Positions 25,061-33,047 of a stretch of DNA of 64,000 nt are shown in pieces. The stretch's first letter is position 1. Every line of letters begins with the position of its first letter. Below the pieces are notes generated by a model, which was not told the origin of the DNA, made no database searches, and saw only the letters and a program-made list of their open reading frames with translations. Both the position numbers and the translations under genes were made by a program. This DNA comes from Streptomyces globisporus. GTDB lineage: Bacteria; Actinomycetota; Actinomycetes; Streptomycetales; Streptomycetaceae. The DNA is taken from positions 124,001-188,000 of the forward strand of contig BMTG01000003.1 of the NCBI GenBank assembly GCA_014649555.1, given 5' to 3'.

Positions 25061-27190
25061 ATGACCGACGACGAACGGCATCAGGACGCCGAAGCCTCTC
25101 CGCTCCGCCGGATCGACCGGAAGACCAACGGTGAGATCCGGCCGACGGAACGCCTCGCCATGAACCGGACCGGCAGCTTCGACTGGGATCTGGACACCCG
25201 GACCCTGGACATCGACGAGGCCGGTCTCATGGTGTTCGGCGTGGATCCGGCGACGTTCGACACCCGCCCGGGCGCCCTGCTGGAGCACCTGGAACCGGCG
25301 GAACGGGCCCGGCTCGACGTCACGATCGACGAGGCCATCACCGGCGGCAGCAATTCCTTCAGCGTCCACTTCCGCGTACCTCTGGACGACGGGACCGCGC
25401 AGTGGACCCATGCTCAGGCCCGCATCCTGCGTTCGAAGGACGGCATGGCCCATCGGATCGTGGGGATCGTCCGGGACGCGACGGCGGAGGTCACCCATTC
25501 GGCCTTCGTGCTCGATCTGGAAAAGAGACGGCAGCGCCAGACCAATATCGTTGAACGGACAACGAGTGCCATGTCCCGGGCGGTGACCGTGGACGATGTG
25601 ACGGCCGCCCTCACCGGACCCGGCGGGCTGGCCCGTCTCGGGGCGGACGGCCTCGCCCTCGGGCTCGTGGAGAACTCCGCGCTGAACATCGTCGCGCTGA
25701 GCGGGGAGTCGCTCGAAGTGCTCGACGGGCTCGGCTCCGGTGACCTCGACCGGAACCTGCCCCTCGCGGACACCATCCGCAGCGGACGCCCCCGGTTCAT
25801 CACCTCGCTCGCCGCGCTGGCCCGTCGCTACCCGGAACTGGAGCCGCATCTGGGCAGGCTCAGGTTCCGGGCGGCGGCGTATCTCCCGCTGGTGGCCCAG
25901 GCGCGGTCGCTCGGCGGTATGGCCCTCTTCTACCGCGAGCGCACGGTCTTCAACGCGGACGAGCGCATTCTGTGCCTGGGGCTCGCGGCGATCGTGGCCC
26001 AGTCCCTGCAGCGCGCGATGCTCTTCGACGAGGAGCGGGAGTTCGCCACCCAGCTCCAGTCCGCGATGCTCCCGCCCCGGATACAGGACGTCGAGGGCGG
26101 CGAGATCGCGGTCCGCTACCACGCCGCGTGGAGCGGCCGGCAGGTCGGCGGTGACTGGTACGACGTGATCACTCTGCCGAAGAACCGGTACGGGCTGGTC
26201 GTGGGGGACGTCCAGGGCCACGACACCCACGCGGCCGCGATCATGGGCCAGTTGCGCATCGCCCTGCGCGCTTACGCCTCCGAGGGGCACCCTCCGGCCA
26301 CCGTACTGGCACGCGCCTCCCGTTTTCTCTCGGAACTGGACACCGAGCGCTTCGCCACCTGTACGTACGCCCAGGTCGACCTGACGTCCGGAACGGTGAA
26401 GGTCGTGCGGGCCGGGCATCTCGGTCCGTTGATCCGCCACGCCGACGGGCGGGTCGGCAGCCCCCAGGTACGCGGCGGGCTGCCGCTGGGCACCTCCACG
26501 GACCTCCTGGACGAGGAATATCCGGAGACCCGGCTCGATCTGGTGCCGGGTGAGACGTTCGTGCTGTACACGGACGGGCTGGTGGAGGAGCCAGGGGCCG
26601 ATCTCGACGCCGGGATCGACGCGCTGCGCAACGAGGTGAGCTCCGGGCCCGCGGGGGCCGAGGCGCTGGCCGATCATCTGTCGGAACGGCTGTGGGAGCG
26701 GTGGGGGTCGGGGGACGATGTGGCGCTCCTGGTGCTGCGCCGCAGCCCGGACGTGGGGTCGTCGCACGCGCCACGGCTCCACCAGTACATCCACCAGGCG
26801 GACCCGGAAGGGCTTTCGGACGCCCGTGCGATCGTCCGCCAGGCCCTCGCCGACTGGGACATGGCCGAATTCGCCGACGACGCGGAGCTCGTCACGGGCG
26901 AGTTGCTGGTGAACGTCCTCCTGCACACCGAGGGCGGGGCGGTCCTGACCCTCGAAGTGCTGCCGGAACCGGTGCGGCGGATCCGGCTGTCCGTCCAGGA
27001 CCGGTCCAGCGCCTGGCCCCGTCGGCGCACACCGGGCGAGACGTCCACCTCCGGCCGGGGACTGCTCCTGCTCGACGCGGTCGCCACGCGGTGGGGCATC
27101 GAGCCCCGCGGCGAGGGGAAGGCCGTCTGGTGCGAGATCGGCCCCACTCCCCCGTCGGCCATCACGCCGCCGGCGCTCGCGGAGGAGTGA
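25061..27190 (+). CDS. PAS-GAF-PP2C(SpoIIE)-HATPase multidomain regulator
   Basis: 709 residues. A PAS-like domain at about 30-150 ('FDWDLDTRTLDIDEAG', 'RIVGIVRDATAEVT') and a GAF domain at about 165-330 lead into a SpoIIE-type PP2C domain (about 335-575: 'VGGDWYDVI', 'VGDVQGHDTHAAAIMGQLR', 'VLYTDGLVEEPG', 'SGDDVALLVLR'). The C-terminus is an RsbW-like ATPase (about 595-700: 'AEFADDAELVTGELLVNVLLHT', 'RGLLLLDAVATRWG'). Such proteins combine phosphatase and anti-sigma-like kinase in stress partner switching. The ATG at 25061 has GGAG upstream. It is followed by an 18-bp hairpin terminator. Confidence 0.94.
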   Translation: MTDDERHQDAEASPLRRIDRKTNGEIRPTERLAMNRTGSFDWDLDTRTLDIDEAGLMVFGVDPATFDTRPGALLEHLEPAERARLDVTIDEAITGGSNSFSVHFRVPLDDGTAQWTHAQARILRSKDGMAHRIVGIVRDATAEVTHSAFVLDLEKRRQRQTNIVERTTSAMSRAVTVDDVTAALTGPGGLARLGADGLALGLVENSALNIVALSGESLEVLDGLGSGDLDRNLPLADTIRSGRPRFITSLAALARRYPELEPHLGRLRFRAAAYLPLVAQARSLGGMALFYRERTVFNADERILCLGLAAIVAQSLQRAMLFDEEREFATQLQSAMLPPRIQDVEGGEIAVRYHAAWSGRQVGGDWYDVITLPKNRYGLVVGDVQGHDTHAAAIMGQLRIALRAYASEGHPPATVLARASRFLSELDTERFATCTYAQVDLTSGTVKVVRAGHLGPLIRHADGRVGSPQVRGGLPLGTSTDLLDEEYPETRLDLVPGETFVLYTDGLVEEPGADLDAGIDALRNEVSSGPAGAEALADHLSERLWERWGSGDDVALLVLRRSPDVGSSHAPRLHQYIHQADPEGLSDARAIVRQALADWDMAEFADDAELVTGELLVNVLLHTEGGAVLTLEVLPEPVRRIRLSVQDRSSAWPRRRTPGETSTSGRGLLLLDAVATRWGIEPRGEGKAVWCEIGPTPPSAITPPALAEE

Positions 27191-27216
27191 CGGGCGAGGA
27201 GAGGGCGATGTGCGAA

Positions 27217-27255
27217 GGGGTGTCTCGCATCACCGGCGGTGATGCGAGACACCCC
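27217..27255. terminator. perfect 18-bp hairpin terminator
   Basis: Arms 27217-27234 (GGGGTGTCTCGCATCACC) and 27238-27255 are exact reverse complements with a three-base loop. It lies between the converging PP2C regulator and LAETG protein genes. Confidence 0.9.
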
Positions 27256-27299
27256 CCGGCCACGGCTCGTACGGCCTCGACCGCGGCTCGCGCGCGGCG

Positions 27300-27935
27300 T
27301 CAGCCCTGGGCGGTACGCCGCTTGCGGACGGCCCACAGGATGCCGCCACCGGCCAGCAGCACCGCGACAGCGGCGCCACCGATGACCGGCGTCGACGACG
27401 ACGAACCGGTCTCGGCCAGGTCCGGCGAGCTCGGGCTCGGGGCGGGCGCGGCGGGAGCGGACTCCGAGGGCTCGTCGCTCGGCGTGGCGCTCGGCTCGGG
27501 CGTCCCGGTGGACGGCGTCGGAGACGGAGCGGGCTCGCTCGGGGCCGGCTCGGTCGGCGGCGGGGTCGGCTCCTCCTCGCACACCTCCGCCGTCTTCGTC
27601 TGGTCGATGGAGTGCTTGCCGTCGCCGTCGGCGTCCTTGACGACCAGTCGGACGGTCACCGGCTTGTCGTGGTCGGGAAGCGCCAGCTTCTTGTGGAACT
27701 CACGGCCGAACGTCTCGGTGGGGAGCAGGTCCTTGCCGTCCACCGAGACGGTCACCGTGTTGGGAACGTCGCTCGTGTAGTTCGTGAGGTCGACGGTCAC
27801 CTCGGAGCAGGTCACGGCCCAGGTGGGGGTGTGAGCGACGGCCGGACCGGCGGAGATGACGCCTCCGGTCAGACCGACGACCGCAGCGGCCACGAGTGCT
27901 CCCGCGCCACGCCACGATCTCCTGGGTATGGTCAT
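27300..27935 (-). CDS. LAETG cell-wall surface protein (sortase E substrate)
   Basis: 211 residues. Signal peptide at 1-34 (MTIPRRSWRGAGALVAAAVV then 'GLTGGVISAGPAVAHT'), a beta-rich mature domain (about 35-120: 'TPTWAVTCSEVTVDLTNYTSDVPNTVTVSVDGK'), a Pro/Ser/Glu-rich stalk (about 121-170), then LAETG near 174, a C-terminal membrane span and the basic tail 'RKRRTAQG'. Streptomyces class E sortases recognise LAXTG, so wall anchoring is expected. ATG at 27935 after GGAGGAAG. No sortase gene lies in this window. Confidence 0.92.
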   Translation of the reverse strand: MTIPRRSWRGAGALVAAAVVGLTGGVISAGPAVAHTPTWAVTCSEVTVDLTNYTSDVPNTVTVSVDGKDLLPTETFGREFHKKLALPDHDKPVTVRLVVKDADGDGKHSIDQTKTAEVCEEEPTPPPTEPAPSEPAPSPTPSTGTPEPSATPSDEPSESAPAAPAPSPSSPDLAETGSSSSTPVIGGAAVAVLLAGGGILWAVRKRRTAQG

Positions 27936-28182
27936 GGATTCTTCCTCCAGATACTTCTCATCGCCCGAATGGCGGTGGGGCGCACAGTACTGCCATCGCC
28001 CCGGAGCGGCGCAGTCGCCCCGTGCGTAACCCGGCGCACCAACTCCGGGCATATCCGGGCCACTTCCGGCAATGCGGGCAGACCTCTGTCGGGCTGCCCT
28101 GCGAAGGTGGCCGAATGAGAGGGTGGGCAGTGCATCCCTATGCCGCCGCCCGCGCCCCCGAGCCTGGAGCTTGACCCGTTCT

Positions 28183-28884
28183 ATGCGATTGCTGTTGATC
28201 CGTCACGGCCAGACACCGTCCAACCTCGGCCATTTCCTGGACACCGCGCGGCCCGGCCCCGGGCTCACCGACCTCGGACTGCGGCAGGCGGCGGCCCTGC
28301 CCCGGGCGCTCGACGGGGAGGACATCGCAACGTTGTACGCCTCCACGCTGACCCGGACACAACTCACGGCCGCACCCCTGGCGGCGGAGCGGGGCATCGA
28401 GGTCCGGATCCGTGACGGAATCCGGGAACTGTCCGCGGGTGACCTGGAAATGCGGGCCGACGAGGACGCGATCCGGCAGTACCTGACGACCGTCTTCGCC
28501 TGGCCTGCCGGGGACTTCGCTCGCCGGCTGCCCGGAGGCGAGGACGGGACGGAGGCGCTGGCGCGCTTCGACGCGGTGGTGGCCGAGGCGGCGGAGGCCG
28601 AGGAGCACGGGACGGTGGCGCTCGTCAGTCATGGTGCCGCCATCCGCGTGTGGGCGGCCGCCCGCGCCCGGAACGTCACCGTCGAGTTCGCCGCCCGGCA
28701 CAGCCTGGACAACACGGGTGTGGTGGTGGTCGAGGGGTCGCCGGACTCGGGATGGACGGCCCTCTCCTGGGCCGGGACGGTCGTCCCGGCGGTCACCGCG
28801 AGCGGCGAGGCGGACGGCGGCCCGGCAGGCCGCACCGTGCCGGGCCCGGAGTCGGGGCCGGCAACGGATCACCCCACCACCTGA
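28183..28884 (+). CDS. histidine phosphatase (phosphoglycerate mutase-like) family protein
   Basis: 233 residues. Begins MRLLLIRHGQTPSNLGHFLD with the RHG phosphohistidine motif; second catalytic His in 'VALVSHGAAIRVW'. 'LYASTLTRTQLTAAPLA' and 'GIRELSAGDLEM' are the usual substrate-loop segments. The C-terminal 30 residues are Gly/Pro-rich and probably disordered. Substrate unknown; broad-range small phosphatases and maltose- or phosphosugar phosphatases share this fold. The ATG at 28183 has only a weak AGCCTGGAG box. Confidence 0.9.
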   Translation: MRLLLIRHGQTPSNLGHFLDTARPGPGLTDLGLRQAAALPRALDGEDIATLYASTLTRTQLTAAPLAAERGIEVRIRDGIRELSAGDLEMRADEDAIRQYLTTVFAWPAGDFARRLPGGEDGTEALARFDAVVAEAAEAEEHGTVALVSHGAAIRVWAAARARNVTVEFAARHSLDNTGVVVVEGSPDSGWTALSWAGTVVPAVTASGEADGGPAGRTVPGPESGPATDHPTT

Positions 28885-28938
28885 TCGCCGCTCCTGCTTC
28901 TGCCTCGGCTCCTGCTCCTGCTCCTGGGGAGTGGGTGG

Positions 28939-28980
28939 GCCTATGGCCTATGGCCTATCGCCTGTCGCCTGTCGCCTATG
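28939..28980. repeat. six tandem heptanucleotides
   Basis: Six units of GCCTATG or close variants (GCCTATG, GCCTATG, GCCTATC, GCCTGTC, GCCTGTC, GCCTATG) in 42 bases, just after the histidine phosphatase. The preceding 40 bases hold CTCCTG hexamer repeats. No coding role is seen; replication slippage is the likely origin. Confidence 0.85.
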
Positions 28981-28994
28981 ACAGCGGTGCGTCG

Positions 28995-29483
28995 TCACAG
29001 GGCCTTGTGCATGATGTGAATCCCTACATAGCCCTCGGTCGGGTGGTTGAAGCCCTCGGGAAGGGTGCCGATCACGTCGAAGCCGATCGATTGATAGAGC
29101 TTCACGGCGCGTGTGTTCGTCTCGACCACCGCGTTGAACTGCATGGCTCGATACCCTTCCGCGCGGGCCCAGTCGACCGAGTACCGGCACAGTGCGCGCC
29201 CAACGCCCCGGCCGGAGTGGGCGGGGTCGACCAGGTAGGTGGCGCTGGCGATGTGGGATCCGTTGCCCATGTGGTTGCGGTTCATCTTCGCCGTGCCGAG
29301 CACCGTCCCGGCCTCGTCGACGGCGACGACCACCCGGCTCGGCGCCGGGACGAACCACCATCCCTCGGCATCCTCCTCACCGAGGTCGAGCGGATAGGTG
29401 AGCGTCTCGCCCGCGGAGACGATCGCATGGAAGAACGGCCAGATGGCGGGCCAGTCCTCGGAGGTTGCTTCCCTGATCAACAT
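28995..29483 (-). CDS. GNAT N-acetyltransferase
   Basis: 162 residues from the ATG at 29483 (MLIREATSEDWPAIWPFF); an ATG six codons upstream is an alternative. The acetyl-CoA-binding motif A is 'TYLVDPAHSGRGVGRALCRYSVDWARAEGYRAMQFNAVVETN', the V/I-x-x-x-R-G-x-G pattern of GNATs, with 'AVKLYQSIGFDVIGTLPEGF' as motif B. The layout is close to phosphinothricin-acetyltransferase-like GNATs; the acceptor cannot be told. Confidence 0.9.
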   Translation of the reverse strand: MLIREATSEDWPAIWPFFHAIVSAGETLTYPLDLGEEDAEGWWFVPAPSRVVVAVDEAGTVLGTAKMNRNHMGNGSHIASATYLVDPAHSGRGVGRALCRYSVDWARAEGYRAMQFNAVVETNTRAVKLYQSIGFDVIGTLPEGFNHPTEGYVGIHIMHKAL

Positions 29484-29522
29484 GCGGACAGGATGGCCCA
29501 TCCGAGCGGTGGACGCGAAACC

Positions 29523-30569
29523 TCATCCGGCACCCCGACCACGCAACCCCAGCCTGGCCAGCAGCCCTCTCCTCGCCGTTCGGCCCCCCGCAGCGGAACG
29601 TGGCGCCCCGGCACAGGCGGGTGGTGCGAGCGGTGCGGCCGCCTCGGCCACAGGCGCAGGACGGACGGCCCGTGGCCGGGCTCCGGTCCGGGCCGGCGGT
29701 GTCGCCGGGGCTCCTCCGTCGTCCCCGGGGCGCGGGGCGGGCCGGTCCTCGCGGGCGCTGTCCAGCTCCAGCGTCAGGTTGACCCGCCGCCAGAGGATTT
29801 CGTCGGGGTCGTCGGCGAGCAACAACTCCGCCATCGCCTCCCTCGCCGCCATGGACCCCGGGCGTCCGAAGACCGGCTCCGGCCGGACCCGTACGAGATA
29901 GGCGCGTTCGTAGGGGTCGTCCACCACTTCCGCCAACTGCACCGGGTCCAGCGCCGATGCCTGGACCGCCGTCCGCGCCCAGGGGTCCGTCGTACGGTCC
30001 AGCAGCCGGTCGATGCGCTGCGAACGCCAGTTACGGGCCCGCCAGTCGGCGCCCGACTCCAGCATCGTGCGCATCCCCGGCGGTGTCCGTCCGGCGAGCA
30101 GCTCGGGCTCCCGCGCCGCGAAAGCGGCAAGCTCGTCCGCGAGATAGAGCCAGACCACCGCGCGATACCGGTTCAGATAGAACGTGACCGGTGAGACGCA
30201 GCCCGCCCGTGCCAGCCGGGTGAACCGCGCCGGTGCGATGTCCAGCAGGGCCGCCCCCTGCGCCGTGCCGACGGTGCGGACCCGCTCCACCAGCGCATCG
30301 GGAAAACCCGGCTGTTCCCGCAGGCGCGCGATCTCGTCCTCATGCACCCGTGGTCGCCCGCCGCCCGATGCACCGAGGACGTCGACCAGCCCCAGGTGCA
30401 CCGCCAGCTCGAACTCCGCACGCCGGATCCCCAGTTCCTGTGCCGCTCGCCCGGCCGCGACCGTCGCCGCCGGGGCGACGGACGAAGCGTGCCCGCCCTC
30501 GCTCTTCGTCTCCGCGCTCGCGTTCTCGTGAGTCGCGGTGTGCGCCCGGAGCACTTCCTTGACTGTCAT
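29523..30569 (-). CDS. DUF6397-like hypothetical protein with repeated helical domains
   Basis: 348 residues from the ATG at 30569 (MTVKEVLRAHTATHENASAE). The middle (about 40-250) is a set of tryptophan/arginine-rich helical segments ('GIRRAEFELAVHLGLVDV', 'DIAPARFTRLARAGCVSPVTFYLNRYRAVVWLYLADEL', 'WRSQRIDRLLDRTTDPWAR') that look like repeated winged-helix or HTH-like folds. The last 90 residues are Pro/Ala/Arg-rich and disordered. I associate this with a Streptomyces-specific DUF (DUF6397) from memory; treat as tentative. It lies next to the roadblock gene on the same strand. Confidence 0.75.
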   Translation of the reverse strand: MTVKEVLRAHTATHENASAETKSEGGHASSVAPAATVAAGRAAQELGIRRAEFELAVHLGLVDVLGASGGGRPRVHEDEIARLREQPGFPDALVERVRTVGTAQGAALLDIAPARFTRLARAGCVSPVTFYLNRYRAVVWLYLADELAAFAAREPELLAGRTPPGMRTMLESGADWRARNWRSQRIDRLLDRTTDPWARTAVQASALDPVQLAEVVDDPYERAYLVRVRPEPVFGRPGSMAAREAMAELLLADDPDEILWRRVNLTLELDSAREDRPAPRPGDDGGAPATPPARTGARPRAVRPAPVAEAAAPLAPPACAGAPRSAAGGRTARRGLLARLGLRGRGAG

Positions 30570-30678
30570 GACTGTTCTCCCCCGTCGACTCGAATACTCT
30601 CCGTAATCACGGTAGCCCGAGGGAGTCATCGCCCGCCGACCCTGTGGATAACTCCTCAGCGGGGACGGAAAAAGCAGG

Positions 30679-31092
30679 TCAGAAGGGTTCGATACCTTCG
30701 GGTCCGCCCTGCCGGACGGAGACTCCGAGGTGTTCACCGACCCGGTTGACGAGCAGGGTCATCTCGTAGGCGACCTGGCCGACGTCGGCTTCGGCCGCGG
30801 TCAGCACACACAGGCAGCTGCCGTCGCCCGCGGCCGTCACGAAGAGCAGCGCCTCGTCGAACTCGACCATCGTCTGGCGGGCCCGGCCCGCCCGGAAGTG
30901 ACGCCCCGATCCGCGCGCCAGGCTCTGCAGGCCGGACGAGACGGCCGCCAGGTGCTCCGCGTCCTCACGTGCGAGGCCGGTGCTGGCCCCGGTGACCAGT
31001 CCGTCGTTCGACAGCACCAACGCGTGCCGTATGTACTGCACCCTGTCGGTGAGATCGTCAAGGAGCCAGTCAAGTCCCCGGTCAAGCGGCAT
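30679..31092 (-). CDS. roadblock/LC7-domain protein (conservon CvnB-like)
   Basis: 137 residues. Roadblock/LC7 signature: 'LDWLLDDLTDRVQYIRHALVLSNDGLVTGASTGL' and 'VEFDEALLFVTAAGDGSCLCVLTAAEADVGQVAYEMTLLV'. In Streptomyces such proteins are CvnB of conservons, which pair a histidine-kinase-like CvnA, a DUF742 protein and a CvnD GTPase. Here only the GTPase is nearby (31688), separated by an opposite-strand gene. The product likely activates or binds that GTPase. Confidence 0.92.
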   Translation of the reverse strand: MPLDRGLDWLLDDLTDRVQYIRHALVLSNDGLVTGASTGLAREDAEHLAAVSSGLQSLARGSGRHFRAGRARQTMVEFDEALLFVTAAGDGSCLCVLTAAEADVGQVAYEMTLLVNRVGEHLGVSVRQGGPEGIEPF

Positions 31093-31233
31093 GTGCTCGT
31101 CCTCCCCGTGCCTTCGTTCCCCGTTCCCCCGCTACGCGCGTAAGCCTTGCGCAACGGTCCCGTGGGGGCAAGCGCCCCCCATCGACCGGGGTGCCGCTTC
31201 GCGCCATGCGAGGTTCGGGCTCAGGATGGGCCC

Positions 31234-31662
31234 ATGGCACACCACATGACCGATGAAGAATGGCGGGCCTTCCTCTCGGAGGGAACCCGCACGGCGAAGG
31301 TTTCGACGGTTCGGGCCGACGGCAGTCCGCACATCGCACCCGTCTGGTTCCTTCTCGATGGCGACTCGGTGGTCTTCAACACCGGCAAGGAGAGCGTGAA
31401 GGGGCGCAACCTCGCACGTGACGGGCGGGTCGCCCTGTGCGTCGACGACGACCGGCCGCCGTACGCGTTCGCGGTGGTGCAGGGGCAGGCCGAGCTGAGC
31501 GAGGACCCCGAGGAACTCCTGGGGTGGGCGACGCGGATCGCCGGCCGCTACGTGGGGGCCGAGGCCGCCGAGGAGTTCGGACGGCGCAACGGGGTGCCCG
31601 GCGAACTGGTCGTGCGGGTGCGGATCGACAAGGTGGTCGCGATGGCCGACATGGCTGACTGA
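31234..31662 (+). CDS. PPOX-class F420-dependent oxidoreductase-like protein
   Basis: 142 residues. Split-barrel flavin/deazaflavin-binding fold: 'ALSEGTRTAKVSTVRADGSPHIAPVWFLLDGDSVVFNTG' followed by 'GRNLARDGRVALCVDDDRPPYAFAVVQGQAELSE'. This arrangement is the common actinobacterial PPOX class, several of which use F420. ATG at 31234. The gene faces the CvnD-like GTPase gene end to end, and interrupts what would be a conservon. Cofactor is inferred. Confidence 0.87.
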   Translation: MAHHMTDEEWRAFLSEGTRTAKVSTVRADGSPHIAPVWFLLDGDSVVFNTGKESVKGRNLARDGRVALCVDDDRPPYAFAVVQGQAELSEDPEELLGWATRIAGRYVGAEAAEEFGRRNGVPGELVVRVRIDKVVAMADMAD

Positions 31663-31669
31663 CGGAGGG

Positions 31670-31686
31670 GGCCCGGGCGCCGGGCC
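31670..31686. terminator. short bidirectional hairpin
   Basis: Seven-base stem GGCCCGG/CCGGGCC (31670-31676 and 31680-31686) with a three-base loop, between the convergent PPOX and GTPase genes. Confidence 0.5.
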
Positions 31687-31687
31687 G

Positions 31688-32356
31688 TCAGCCGACGGCA
31701 GCGAGGAGCCGGGCGGTGTGCATACGCCCGGCATACTCGACCGTACGGATCAGGACGTCTTTTCCCGAGGCCCGGTCGCGGGCGTCGCACAGCACGACCG
31801 GCGTGCCCCCGTCGAGGTCGAGCGCCTGCGCCACGTCCTCCTCCGTATGGTCGGGAGCGCCGGGGAAGCGGTTGACGGCGACGACGAACGGAATCCGCCT
31901 GCGCTCGAAATAGTCGACGGCGGCGAAGCAGTCCTCCAGGCGCCGGGTGTCGGCGAGCACGACCGCGGCGAGGGCGCCTTCGCACAGCTCTTCCCAGAGG
32001 AACCGGAAGCGGTCCTGGCCCGGCGTGCCGAACAGATGGAGCGACAGGCCGGAGTGGACGGTGATACGGCCGAAATCCATCGCCACGGTCGTGCTGGTCT
32101 TCCGCTCCACCCCGCCGGTATCGCCCCGGTCCGGCCCGCTCGCGGTGCCCCGCTCGCTCAGCGTCTCCTCCGAGTGCAGGGGGCGGATCTCGCTGACCGA
32201 GCCGATCAAGGTCGATTTCCCGGCGCCGAAGCCGCCCGCCACGACGATCTTCAGCGTGAGCGCGATGTCTTCTCCGATCATGGTCCTGCCGACGTTCGCG
32301 GGGACGCGGTGGGCGGCACGGGAGTTCTCGTCGTTGTCGATGGACTCGGAGGGCAT
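31688..32356 (-). CDS. conservon-type small GTPase (CvnD-like)
   Basis: 222 residues. P-loop 'VVAGGFGAGKSTLIGSVSEI' near residues 38-57; 'TSTTVAMDFGRI' supplies the switch-I threonine; 'LFGTPGQDRFRFLWEELCEGALA' is the G3 motif with the GTPGQ wording typical of CvnD; 'VVAVNRFPGAPDHTEEDV' replaces NKxD with VNRF, as conservon GTPases often do. Probably signals with the roadblock protein encoded downstream. The ATG at 32356 is preceded by AGGGA. CvnA and CvnC genes are missing from this window. Confidence 0.92.
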   Translation of the reverse strand: MPSESIDNDENSRAAHRVPANVGRTMIGEDIALTLKIVVAGGFGAGKSTLIGSVSEIRPLHSEETLSERGTASGPDRGDTGGVERKTSTTVAMDFGRITVHSGLSLHLFGTPGQDRFRFLWEELCEGALAAVVLADTRRLEDCFAAVDYFERRRIPFVVAVNRFPGAPDHTEEDVAQALDLDGGTPVVLCDARDRASGKDVLIRTVEYAGRMHTARLLAAVG

Positions 32357-32681
32357 GCGTCCCTGCTCTCTTCAGGACTCGCGGCGGGCTTCACGGGTCG
32401 CTTCGGGCTTCAGGAATCCGGTCGGGCGGACAGCATGGCAACCGTTCGGCTTCGTTCGAGCGGGTTGATCGCTCTTGACCGATGAGGTTCCGTGTCCGTC
32501 GCTCCTTGCCGCATCCCGACCTCATTGCGTCTCTCTTGGAGGTGACCGATGCAGGGCGGACACCCCGGACGAGCCCCGGCCCCTTTCCGCACGGCCCCTA
32601 CACTGGTCTTTTCGGCCGTCCTGAACGGGCAGCGGTGTCGGGTCCATGCCGGCGGCGGCCCGGGGACGAGGAGATGCGAGC
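32357..32681. other. 325-base divergent intergenic region
   Basis: Gap between the divergent GTPase and ArsR genes. The only ORFs here are short Arg/Pro-rich frames with no ribosome binding site. A TACACT hexamer at about 32599-32604 could be a -10 element for the ArsR-MgtA operon, but no clear -35 partner is visible. Nothing else recognised. Confidence 0.3.
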
Positions 32682-33047
32682 GTGTCGACAGGTTCCGGCG
32701 GCGGTTTCCAGGATCCGCCCGCGGAGGTGCTGGCGGAGGCCGCTGCGGCGTTCGGGCTCCTGGCGACACCCGCACGGCTGCACATCGTGTGGGCTCTGGC
32801 CCAGAGTGAGAGCGATGTGACGGGGCTCGCCGAACGGGTGGGCGGGACGCTGCCCTCGGTCAGCCAGCATCTGACGAAGCTGAAGCTGGCCGGTCTCGTC
32901 CGATCGCGCCGTGAAGGCCGGCGGCAGGTCTATCTGGTCGACGATCCCGATGTCGTGACGGTCGTCCGGCTGATGGTCGGCCAGTTGGCCGCACGCGCCG
33001 GGCACCCCTCCCCCACGCCCGTCCACCTGCGTGAACTCGGTGCCTGA
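32682..33047 (+). CDS. ArsR/SmtB-family winged-helix regulator
   Basis: 121 residues from a GTG at 32682, which follows a GAGGAG box; an upstream ATG in frame (32646) seems less likely. Core: 'FGLLATPARLHIVWALAQSESDVTGLAERVGGTLPSVSQHLTKLKLAGLVRSRREGRRQVYLVDD', the classic ArsR helix-turn-helix with wing. There is no CxC metal motif, so if it senses metal the ligands are elsewhere. Its 3' end overlaps the start of the P-type ATPase gene by 17 bases, so the two are coupled and it probably controls that transporter. Confidence 0.92.
   Translation: MSTGSGGGFQDPPAEVLAEAAAAFGLLATPARLHIVWALAQSESDVTGLAERVGGTLPSVSQHLTKLKLAGLVRSRREGRRQVYLVDDPDVVTVVRLMVGQLAARAGHPSPTPVHLRELGA

Noticed and set aside
23774..26926. 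1050-codon minus-strand frame extending the hydrolase gene
   Set aside because: Only the last 367 codons match a crotonase-type hydrolase; the extension is antisense to the PAS-GAF-PP2C gene and is low-complexity.
28939..28980. Repeats as a CRISPR array
   Set aside because: The units are 7 bases with no spacers; this is a simple tandem repeat.
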